From Chrysoperla carnea (taxonomy: Eukaryota > Arthropoda > Insecta > Neuroptera > Chrysopidae), in assembly GCF_905475395.1 (NCBI RefSeq), contig NC_058338.1, positions 90,815,435 to 90,879,434 of the forward strand: a stretch of DNA of 64,000 bases. Direction: 5' to 3'. Positions 39,202-51,600 of the stretch are shown one piece after another. The position numbers and the translations under genes were made by a program. The notes beneath the pieces were generated by a model. That model worked only from the letters and a program-made list of their open reading frames with translations. It was not told the origin of the DNA and made no database searches. Numbering within the stretch: the first letter of the stretch is position 1; every line of letters starts with the position of its first letter.

Positions 39202-41942
39202 CAAAGGAGTTACAATGTGATGAGCAAATAAAGGAATTTTCAGTACAAAAATGCTGAAAGATTGCTATTTTTCAATAATGTCGTACAGTTGCTGCTTGTA
39301 TATACAAACACTAAGTCATTATATAAATAAAATATTATATTTTTCTATTTTTTTCCTTTCCCGAATACCTACATCACTATAGAAAACAGTTGACGTAGTA
39401 GTATTAGCCCAGGACTACATAAATTCACGATCTGCCCCTACCTAAAAGTATTATAGGCGTACTAATCAGGAAATTAAAAAAAAAAAAAGAATGAATAACC
39501 ACAATTTATATAATAACCAGAGTTTTTTAATTGTTTATTTTTAAAATTGACAATTTTACTTAACAATATTTTATAAAATTATTTCAAATTACAGAGATTT
39601 TTGTACTATGAAGCTTAGGCACAAAACTCTAAATCAGACTTTTTTTCAAATCTATTTTAATTTGTTTTTTAAACCATCTTTGGGTATAATTACATGAATC
39701 ACAAACTTTGTTTCAATTTTTATTAACATTTTAAGAAATTCAATTTTTAAAATTTTTGTCTGATAAGACAATTACTTTTCTCCCAGAGTTTTTTCTTCAC
39801 TATCTAGAAATAAATCTTTGTTTCCATTAGAGCTATGAATTTGGTGAGTATTCCTATCGTGTTTCTGTTCAAAAATTATAATCATAGAACAGAACACATC
39901 ACTGATGACGTGAATGGCGCAAATAATTAAATTATAATCGTAATTCTTAGGATTGCTACCTCAAAGGTCCGGGAAGTCGGGAGATAGTGAAATTAATTTA
40001 ATTATATTACCGAATCATAATACTGTACGATATTTTTTATGTTTTACATACTCAGTTTTTCCATAGTAAAAAGTACCCTTCACTTAATTTAAAATAAAAG
40101 CTTCTCAAAACTGTCGAATTTACTTGAATGTGAAAGCCGCTTTATTTACTGAACACTGGACGATTTATGTTGATATTGTGAGTCGAGAGTAACTACACGA
40201 TTTCTAGAGTCTCCCGACTATATCTGGGAATATAGCAACTCTAGTCAAATGCTGTTTATAACTACAATCAAAACTAATATATCGATAGTGTTCAAAAATC
40301 ATTATGAACTGCTTGAAAACATAAATGTCATCACGGAAGGTTGCAGAAAATAAAATTTTAAATAAAATAATTTTTTTTATATATAATTTTATTAAAAAAT
40401 AACAACGAAACAAAATAAAATCAAACAAAACAAATGCTTTATTACATAAAAGACTACATATTATAAGTGTGACGTAACAATAACAAAACATATATGCTTT
40501 ATTACATACAAATTACGTGACTTCACAAATATGAAAATGATAAAAAAAAAAGATTTTATAGAAAGGTTTTCGTACATAACGAAAATAAATTATCCTAAAA
40601 ATTAATTGGTTTCTTTGTGACGAAAGCACTTGGTGTCATTTAAGGGTAAGTCGGAGTTAAGTAGCTATAATTAACAATGTTTAATTATCGTCAAGATACG
40701 AATTGGCTCCAGCGCACACACATAAATTCTACAATCCCCTGGGCGAATCCCTTTTCAGCTTTAACGTCTACATTTTTTCCAATCGGTTCTTTGTTTTGCG
40801 AGGAAGACGCCATAATAATAATAAATAGTAAAAAGGGTACCATTAAAAACTTTGACAGTCGAAAGCAGAGATATCTCCTGAAAATTGATTCTATTATAAG
40901 AGAGTAAAGCTACAAGATTATATCCAGTAGTAGCGTAAGGTGCGGGTGATCGCCTAAGGCCTCGCGGTCCGCAGGGCCTCTTGCAGAATCCGACGAAAAA
41001 AATTTATTCGTCATTATAGTACACGATAAATTGTATATTACTCTGTTGTAATTCTAGTCTACTTCACTAGATGTCACTACTAACACTGCAAAACAAGAGT
41101 TCCAGTAATAACTGAAAATTAATGTAACGAAATGTTCTTTTTAAACGATGTGAACATGAGCTTAAGACGTTAAATAAAACTTACAATACATAAATCACTT
41201 TCAATCTTTTAGACAGCTTGATGCGTAGTACAAAGTACGAAACGACATCATTCATGTCCTTAATATATATGTTCTTACTTCGGCAGGTATCTTTCGTTCG
41301 TTGTTATTACTGAGTAGCGATCGATAAAAAACCAGAAAAATCTTATAAAACATCTTTTTTTTTCACTGTTTTTATAAAGAATTGTGTTAACAGAGTTGAA
41401 AGATACATTTTGGAGAATATTCTCGTAATAAGACTTTTCATAAGCAAATAAAACTATCGGCTTGACAATGGTATTGGTAATGTGAGAGCTTTGTTCCTCT
41501 TGTCAATTTGTTATGATTATTAATCACAGATTTCTGCTTTAGCTATATATCTAATTTCCTATCCATTCCGAATAAAATTCATTCAAAATTTTGAATGAGT
41601 TTGAATAGGATTAAATCGGTCGGAGTTTCTTACTAGTGCTCGTAGACCCGAAACAGCAAAAGCTCTGCCAGCTAGTAAAAATTTTGTAAATAGAGATTAA
41701 AACTGGCTTTGTGTGCGTTGTGATTAGCGTGTTCATAAATTCGTATCTTTATCCATGAAACAAAATCGAAAAAATTTATCGTTAAGGGAAATGCAGCAAT
41801 ATTTCTAAATCGAAAATACAAATAACTGTGGATAAATATAAAATCGACATAATTTTATCCAAAAATTTTTAAATTAAATAATAAACCGTTGTACTTAAAA
41901 TATCGAAATAAAGCTATATATAATGTTTTGGTAACTTTAAAT
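39202..41942. other. Non-coding region before the HSD17B12-like gene 3' end
   Basis: AT-rich. A weak inverted pair with GTCGGGAGA lies at about 39951-39990 and 40200-40247, possibly the ends of a short element. A GC-rich patch (GCGGTCCGCAGGGCCTCTTG) near 40960 looks repeat-derived. No supported exon. Confidence 0.45.
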
Positions 41943-42607
41943 TTAACTAACTGCACGTCGAGTAGCTCTTGAACGTAAATTCTCCATGGTACGAATAATA
42001 AACCATCTGGATAATCTTGGCGATAAACTATCCAATGTATTAATGAATCCAACAAGTAACGAATGCGCATAATATCCAGTCGTTTTCTCTTCAACACCGA
42101 CCGTTTTAATTGCATGCGAAACAAATGTTTTTGGTGATGGTGCCATCCATGTGGAAGAACGAATTTTGGACATTTTTGTTGCAACAAAACCAGGTAACAC
42201 ACATTGTACAATAATACCTTGACGTGCGTATTCTGTTTGTAAATCGGCTGAGAATTTATCAACGTATGCTTTGGTAGCAGCGTATACTGTTAACAGTGGA
42301 CTAGGTATTAGGGCAGTGGTTGATGAAATATTGATAATTACACCCTTTTTACGTTCAACCATGCCGGGCATCACAATTTCACACATTTTATTCACAGATA
42401 CGATGTTACATTTGATTAGGTTATCGAAGAGTTTATGTTCTTTGGGTACTTGTAAAAAGTATTCGGGATGAGCGTAACTCATACCAACATTATTGACTAG
42501 AATACCAATTTCGAGACCTAATGTTTGTTTTTCGATATGTGAATAGATGTCTTCATTGCCGGTGAAATCTGCTTGGATTACTTTTACGTCGACCTTGTAC
42601 TTTGATT
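41943..42607 (-). CDS. HSD17B12: HSD17B12-like exon 3, last exon
   Basis: Begins [20 protein letters not shown] and contains [40 protein letters not shown] and [20 protein letters not shown], all in HSD17B12 order. It ends with TAA at 41943-41945. Acceptor AATTTCAG. Confidence 0.93.
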
Positions 42608-45600
42608 CTGAAATTAAAAATTTAGTGTTTTTGTAACAGATTGCATATTTATATTAGTGCAGTAAATATTTGAGATTTTAAAATAATTATCCCACCCGGT
42701 TTGCCAACGGGATAATTGGGATGATAATAGTAGTTTTTAAGAAAAGATAATTTGGAAAAAGCGAAATGTAGAAAGTTATTAAAAAAAACGAGACTAGCTT
42801 AAGTCAAATCATTTCGCAACTTTACGAGAAAACGCGGTTTTATCGGGAAAATATAGCATTTTTCGCCTTTTATTTTTTCGGCTTGTATAAAATAATTTTC
42901 GAAAATGCAAAAATAGTTGATTAGGAAAAGCCGTGTGCAATATACTATACACTGTGTGTATAACATACACTATAGTTTATAAATTTCCGTTTTTGTTTGC
43001 GTTTTTACGGTTTCATCATGCACTTGCGAGATTAATAATTATGAAATTGTTTTATTTTTGCATTTTCGTCAATTGTGCGGAAACTTTATATTATATTGTA
43101 ACGAAAATTTTTTACATAAAGATATCATTAAAAGTTAAAATTTGAGAAAATTCGAGACGAATTTCTTACGAGTCATACAAGCCGAGAAAATAAAAGCGCT
43201 ATATTTTCGTGATAAAACCGTGTTTTCTCATAAAGTTTCGAACGGATTTGACTTTAGCTAGTCTCATTTTTTCGTGTGTGTTTCGTGTTGTTTGTGAAAA
43301 ACCGGTTTTTTTAACCATTCCAATTTTTTTTAAACAACTTGGTGCACTCCGTTTTATTTTTATTAACAACTACTATTTTTCTCCTAATTATCCCGTTAAA
43401 AACGGGACAGGAGAATTATTTTATAAATTTTAAACTCTTTTGTTTATACTATAAAATAGAAATTAAGACGATAAAATTTACCTATTTCACTGGCAACTTC
43501 CTTTAATTTATCCAATGTTCGACTGACTAAAATTATGTTAATTCCTTTGGATGCTAAAAATTCTGCATATGCTTTGCCTACACCATCTGTAGCTCCGGTG
43601 ATTACTGTAATAAAAAAAAACAAAGAATTCTTTAAATTTTGGAGCAATGTCTAAGTTCTTATTTATGTCTAAACACGGTCCACAAAGACTTTATAGATTT
43701 TAATTTAGTTTTTGGATAAAGTCAATATAACTACGAAGATATGAAGGATTTAAATGTACAAATAGAAAGAAAGGAAAATAACCCTTGGTAACCTGCTTAA
43801 AAGTTGTTTTGCAAGAATAAGATAGAAAAAATTATTTAATGCGTATATCTTTTTTATTTATCAATCGATTTAAATTTGGATTTCAGATCTTGTCATCTAT
43901 TCTCGCACATTTTCAAATTTTAACGAAAGATACATTGAAATCGGGGCAAAGACATATTCCATTAAATTTGTTTAAATTAATTAAATTAAATTTATTGTTC
44001 AGAGTCGAAACCAGGAAATTCTGGGTTTTGTTAAGGATCTTTCGGAAATGCAATTTAAAAAGTTTGATATTTCTTTAAAATATTTAAATTCAAAAGAAAA
44101 ATAATGTGGTTATCCCATTTTAAGATATGAGATACTCAGTCACGATAAAAAAAAACCTGATTCTTTGATTGAGACCATAATTTTATTTATCATCATTCTT
44201 AAAACAATAAATTCCCAGCTGATACAATAAAAATTATTAATTTTTTTTTCTTTTCTTTACTACATAAATGGAAATACTGATTCATTCAAGATATCCTACA
44301 ATAACCTGTTCCATAATAAATATAAATGGTATAAATAATTTGTATAAATATAAATAATTAGGAATTTTTTATTACGTAGCTTGAATGAAAATTACTTGAA
44401 CAAGTTTATTCGTAGTTTACCTTTTAAATAAAATTGTCACATTCATTATGTCATTGGTAAGTAATATATGATATAATAATTTTTATGTAAAATTAGCGTC
44501 TAGATGTCCTCTGTTCGATGCCACTTACTTTACAATCAATTCTGTAGTATATGATAATCATTCAACCTGCGATGGTGGTGTAATGGTCAGCATAGTTGCC
44601 TTCCAAGCAGTTGATCCGGGTTCGATTCCCGGCCATCGCAGTAATTTTTTAAATTATTTACTTTTATAAACTGCATTGTGAGACTTTATATATTTAAAAT
44701 TTTATAGATATATTGAAGAAAGGAACAAAATTATTATTTTATTGTAAAATATTCATAAAATCACCAAAGTAGTCGCATTTCTAACCGTCTGTATGCCTGG
44801 TTGAACGTTAATAAGCACCCATAACTCGTAAGAGATAGTGAGTTGAAATTTTAATAAGTTTCTGGAACTAAAAGTGATTTCAAGTATGAGCAAACAAATC
44901 AATGGACCTGCGTTTTTCGCAAAAATACTGCAACCTCCTGGTGGCAAATTCTATTGGAGGAAAATAAGCACATATGACTATGAATTCCGAGTTTCAGTAA
45001 ACATTTAGTATCTAGTTTTCCGTGTGCTTTTATGAAACTGAAAAAAAATTCCTTAACGTTCTATATACAGGATTATTTAAACTGAACAATCTAAGAGGTC
45101 CAAATGTGGAAGTAGTTGTTCGGAAAAGCTATCACTTTTCTCACATACGCATCCTAGTTAATTTAAACCGGTCACAGAGTTTTGCATGTCGCTTGCTTTC
45201 TATGAAATTTTCCAATTACAATGGCTTAGAAATGAATTTTTCTCCTCTCCGGGCGGAAAGTGTAAATTTTCGCCCCACTGTGCTAAACAAAGTTGCCACC
45301 ACAGGAGCAAGTAAAGAATATCTCGGATCTCATGCTTGCCATCCTTGGCTTTATCCTGGGCGAAAATGAACATGAGATCTGAAACATTCTTTACTTTTGC
45401 TCTCTAAATGTGTAATATACTATTTTCTTATATTCTTACATTTCTCATTGCTCTCAACAAATTGCCTTTTTCGACAGTCAAGTAGGTAGTAAATTTGACG
45501 GGACCAATAGGCAATTAGTTTTTTGGCTTTGCACGAACGTATGGCACTCAAAAAGAGAACTAAATTCATAGGATTTGTCGCTTGAGCGTAGAAGGCCCTT

Positions 45601-48600
45601 CGTTCATGTTTTCGTGCCTTCATTCAACTTTCACGGAGCAGTCCGAAGTCGGATGAGGAACAAAATAGAGAAGTTTGCGCATGGTTTACCGAGTTTTCTT
45701 ATTTTGGCTTTCTCCACTTGAGTCAATAGAACACAAGGCGGCACGATACGAAAACAAGTTTGATAACAAGTGATTTTCCCAGTTTCTTGAGATTATTCCT
45801 GAATGGAAAATTTCCGAAATATTTTATTACAGTTTTCAGTTAATGTTGCTTTGACAATATCAGTCACGACACACGAGATGCAGGGTACGGTTACGAAACG
45901 GGTAATTTATCCCAAGGGCTAGCTAATTTTCAACGAGTTTTTCCATCTCATGATAATAATATAATAAATAAAATAAAATATACCACATATTTATTATAAC
46001 ATAACCTTTATCAATCAAAGACTTATTATGAATTTTTTGTTGTCGCATAATAAATCTAATCCTTTTTTTTTTATAATACTAATTAAAAGATATAGGTTAT
46101 TTATTCGTCACGTTTTCAGTCATAAAATAATTTCTATAAATGTAAAATTACGGAATATTTTATAAGAAAACTTTTATAATAAAACAAGTTTGTATTAATC
46201 ATTTTAAAACAAGAACAAAGTATTCTACAATAATTTTTAGCTATAACCGAATTCCAATTTTACATCTATAAAGTGCATATTACATTTTCGCTTCAAACAA
46301 AATAAATTGGTAGTAAGAATCACAAAAGAAAAGTTTTGAAAGTTTTAATCTTAACCCTTAACATTAAAAATTGAAGTGATGGAGACATATAAACCACAAT
46401 ATCTCTTAGCCGTGATTCGATCCGATCTCCGGAAGCTATTTAATTTTTTAGTTTTTTATATAAACAAATGAAAACAAACAATTGACTGGTATAGTTGATT
46501 GCGCAATCGTTTTTTTTTTTTTACGTCATGTAAGTAAAGAAAGATAACCACTCTTACTTACTTCACTTCGTCAGAAGATATAATATATGCTATAAACAAA
46601 CAAATACATAATATATGTAACGTATAAATTTAAAAAATATATAATACCTTTAAACATACTATATAATGTTTCTAACCTAATTTTGCGCCCTCACGAGTAA
46701 ACAGTGATGTTTTCGAAAAAAATGTTTCAAACAAAAGTTGTTTCTTTTTTTGATAAGGAACATTTTTTACATATGAACTTTTGTTCTATATCTAACGGTT
46801 TGCAAGATGGGTCCTACGGACCCTAGATCTTGACCTATGATGCTCATTTACGAACTTGGGACTAAACTTAGAGGACTATAAAAAGAAAAGTTTAGTAAGG
46901 CTTAATATTGGCAAAAGTCAAGAACTCTTGAACTCTAGGGACGCCAAAGAATGTGTGTTATTCGAATCGGGAAGTTAATAATTCAATTAATCAAGGATTT
47001 TTCTCTGAGGTAGTTAATAAATCTTCATTAATAAATTATATACAAAATAATTAACCTACGCATAAAATTGTATAATGTGTACGGTTGTGAAAATTAAATA
47101 ATAACTTCACACATACAATTAACAAATAATTAATTACTCAAGGCCTATATTTACGACTTTTTTCTATTGCTATTGTTTATTTTTCTGTATTTGAAAGATT
47201 TATTATTTTTTTAACCTCACGAATCTCTTGTTTGATCCTTACCATTAATAAAAGCTTTCAATAGATATACAGGATGCCCCGTGATTCGATGGACAGGCTT
47301 ATAAAGGCGTATTCTTTGGATAATTTCGTCGAAAGTCGAAAGTGCCTTATACAGGGTGTCTACTTAAGTTGACTACATATGGAAAGTTTACAAAAAAAAG
47401 TTATTCTTAATAAAAATTTCTGCTTTCGAAAATATTAACATTCAGAAGGAATGTTAATGGTCGTTTAGAAATTCAGATCATTTCGAACAGAAGAGAAACG
47501 GTTCAAGAAATCATTCCCGAGATATGTAGAAGTGTACATTTAAACAATTTTTTGAGGCAAAAACGAACTGAAGATAAATGTTTAGGAGTGAATTCTTAAC
47601 GATAGGAATGTTCGACCATTTCAATTTTAAATTAAATTTTGCAAATAACATTAGCGTAATAAAATAATAGAGAGTAAAATTTTAAGTATTTAAGGGAATG
47701 CAGTCTTAAGACTAGACCTGAAGGCCGTCCCGTAGACTATAGCGAAAATACAGTTGGATTGCCGAGGCCCTACTTTAATCAAAACTTTGTAATTCATTAA
47801 TGAAAATAGTTGAAGAAGTAACTAATAATTAGTCATTAGCAAATAATGATATAAGAATTTGACAAATTTGAATCTAAAAATAAATTTTTGTTAAAAAAAA
47901 AACTGCCTAAATGTTGTTAGAATAATAAATTTCTACACATACATTAATTAAATAAGATTGTGTTTTACCTACAAATCTGCAGTGCAAATGCAAGACAACT
48001 TTTTAATCAGTAACTGAACTAGGTAGTGTTTGGTAGTATGTGTGTATATGTATAACCTTAAAACAACTTTCTTTTATAAATTATTTTGTAATAATATTAT
48101 ATTTACAATGTTAACTAATGTCAAGGATCTTTAAATAAATCCTCTGTATTTTTTTGGTACTTAATTTTTTTCCATGATCTTGAACTTTTTTAACTTGTAC
48201 GAAAAGAAAGATTGTATGGGTAATTGTAATTTACACAAAGTAATCGACATCTCCGGTTCTGCTTGAGGTCAACTTATGCTTAAAATTTTCCTTATATCTT
48301 TATCTTTCATTTGTCGTATGTTTCATCTTGATACAACTTATTTCTTTTGAGCGATGGATCGGCGGGCGAAAAATAAAAATTTGTTTACTAGACCTTATGC
48401 TGTTGTTAGTTCTTATTAATATTTATGCTCATTCGGAGTGAGAAGTTCAAAAAATATCATAGAAAGTCGTAAATCCCTTATAAAAAAATTAGTTAATTGC
48501 AAAATACTTGAGATATAATAACAAAAAAAAGAACGAGATGTGTCGTGGGCACCCGGTAGGAACTATATCCTTTTCGTATCTTGATACATTATAAATGTGG

Positions 48601-51600
48601 TGCTTATTTTTTTCATTTAAAAGATATTTTTCTAAAAATTTAGGGTATTAATTTTAAAAGTCAGATACTTGTTTGATTTTTTAAAGAATTTAATTTTATA
48701 GCTACTTTTAGTTTTTACTGTATAAATTAATTGTAGTATTAGTTTAAAAAAGATATGCTTCTGATTTAGTAGTCAACCCAATATATGCGTACATTACTTT
48801 TGGTTTGGTCAGAATATTTTAGTATAATTAACAAGTGCTTTTTGGTTAAACTTTTTATTTAGCAAGCTCGGAAAATTATAAACAAAAGGTATCATTCGAT
48901 TCGGAATAGCAAGTAGATGATTTTTGGAAAAAAGTCAGAATATATATTACTCTGCAACTCGAATTTTAAAAAGAAGACTCCGTAAGTCGTAATTAGTAAA
49001 ATATAATGACGTCGTAGTGTTAGTAAAAGTAGTAAGTCGAAAACTCATTAACTTGAAAGCATTTCCCTTGATATTCGAGTTATCGAGGTTCCACTGTATC
49101 AGTTTGGACTATAGATAAACACAGATGTTATGGTAGGTTTGGTGCATTTGCTACTTGGCCGAGGAAATGTTGTTATTTCGTGTTTACTTTAAATATACAC
49201 TAATTAACGTAATCCATAAAGTTGTATTCAAATATTACAAAAATTTTTTAATCTACATAACATTTTGATAAAAAATTTATTACACGTCAAAAAGTAAGAA
49301 ACATGCAAATTTTTTTAATAAAAACCTTGACTATGCATTTATTTTGACAATGTCCAAGGCTATTAACTATTAGGAATTTGATATTTACAATACACCTTCG
49401 CAAAGTATAAAATTTTGAATTTTTCTAAATAAAAATATTTTTGTATTTATTTATTTATTTATTTTTTTTTTTTTTGGATCAATTTTAAGCAAAAAAGTAC
49501 TCTAGTGATTTTTTTTCTAGAAGTTTATTTTCGAAATAAAAATTCAAAATACGTTTTTTTGAGGGGATTCGTTTATTGAAGGAATTTTTTTTTAGAAATT
49601 CATAGCCACACAAAGTTTTTTGATAATTTTCCATCGATAAATAAGTTACAAACCTTATTAAACAACAATATTTTTGTAAATAATTAAGCAGAATAAGCAT
49701 TTTTTTTTTTTAAATTTTGCTATCGGTAGCTTTATTTTTATACAGGTCATTACAATTGTGTATGTAGTCTTTAAAGTTTTTGCTTAGTCATTATAAATTA
49801 TGGAAAATTATGGTAAAACAATGCCGTATTAAATATTACGAATTTTACACTAATATTAATAATCTATTGCATTACAATACATGTTTAAAATTACATTTCA
49901 AATAAATAAATAAAAACTTCTATTTCAAAATTATAATTTTAAAAAATAGAAAAAAAAAAATATTCTGGTTTATCTAGAATTTGCTGAAAGCTTATTATTC
50001 ACGTCCTAAGGTTAGGTTATATTGGCTGTCCATGAAGAACACAGGTTATACAGCCCATTGTGATACCATACATGTGTTTTACCACCTTTCCGCTGATAAT
50101 TTCATTTATCAGCTCCTCAATTTCAGAGGCTAAGTGCACCTCCTTCATGCATATACCATGCACTAAACCAGCCCATCACCACTATTAATTAAATTAATTT
50201 TGTTGCGGCGTCGGGAATCGAACCCGCTTCCCTAAGCATACCGCAGACGGAATTGGTTACGCCTTAACCAACTGAGCTAATAGGGTAGACGCACTTATAA
50301 CCAAACAAAATTAAAAAATCGAGCAATTTTCAACAACAAAATATATAAAATGACAGTCTGCCGTTTTGAATCCCTCTGGTGGAAATATTTTCTGCCGATA
50401 GTCTAATTTAGACTTGCAGTGTTTTGAAAAACAATTCTAGAAGAATGAGTAAGTCTAAAAAATTCTGAAAAGTAATGTAAAACTTATTAACCAGTTTGAA
50501 GACTGCATTTTAACAAATTTTTGGACTCTCCTAGAAGACTTTTTCAGAATTAATCAAAGATTTCATGAAAATTTAGCTAAAGTAAGAGTAAGACGTTTTC
50601 GAAATTAATCAGAAAAATTTTCAACCATTCAGATTTTCGAAAATTTAATTACTGTAGATTATATTTAATACTTCTCGTAAGGAATATAAAAACTTGCCTG
50701 GAAATTATTTAGAGTTAGAAGACTTATTTATTCGCTCTATACTTCTTTAGAGAAACCAGATAAGATATATAATGCGAAATACGAAATTTTACGCGCTTGC
50801 AGATGTTTCATAACGCAATTCCACTGCTCTAATAAATCTAAAATTTAAAAAAATCGGAGCCTTTCTTATTTTAAATTCGATTTTTTATATGGCCTCCGAT
50901 AACTACAATAACATTTCCTGCCTTTGCATAATCGGACATTAATACAATAGTTTTATGTGTGTTTATTTACGCGCATAAAAACAAAAGATGACCTCCTGGA
51001 GGTTCATTATTTCAAAATAACATCATACTCTGTGGTTTTTTAATTATAAAATATCACAAAAAAATATTGGATTTTAAACCCAACCAAAAAAGATCTACGT
51101 ATCTCAATCATACATAGAAAAAAGTTAACATGTTTCAAAATTGTAGCCAAAATAAATATTAATATTTGAAATATCAATTATGTTAATTTATGGAGTTATT
51201 AAAAAAAATTATATACTTTTGTGCGGGCCCGAATTTAGAAATTTTTGCAAAAATTGCAACTCCCTCCCCTCAAAACTTCTTCAATGGTGGAATAAGTTTA
51301 GTATGAAAATTTTTCAATCAATAAAATGCATCTTTCTGAAAATAACATGATTTTCAATATAGAAACTTATCGAATATTCGATATTTAGTCAATTTAGAGA
51401 CTTGTATTTAAATCGATTCTTTTCTCGATTCAGGCTTCTTAGATTTTCTGAAGTGGCAGGTTTTCCACTTATAATGTTGGTACCGGTGCCAACGAAATAG
51501 GTCAGAAATTCTATTCCCACGAATAAAACAAGTTTTCAAAGTTTCCGCCAAAATCTGCTTCCATAGGCACGTGCTTACTCTACCTGTATGGTAAATCCGG

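Larger units (their letters stand above)
46931..49985. other. Part of HSD17B12-like intron 1
   Basis: Holds a family A copy at 47385-47650 and a pogo-like end at 49066-49099. Otherwise AT-rich with homopolymer runs. No exon seen. Confidence 0.5.

Noticed and set aside
40677-40907. A 76-codon frame
   Set aside because: No domain, no splice context and no family that I recognise; likely chance.
45022-45369. A 115-codon frame
   Set aside because: It sits in a GC-richer segment with inverted-repeat edges that looks transposon-derived; the translation is not recognised.
50205-50300. A tRNA gene call on the minus strand
   Set aside because: Good A and B boxes, but the spacing and anticodon arm are wrong and a SINE body follows.
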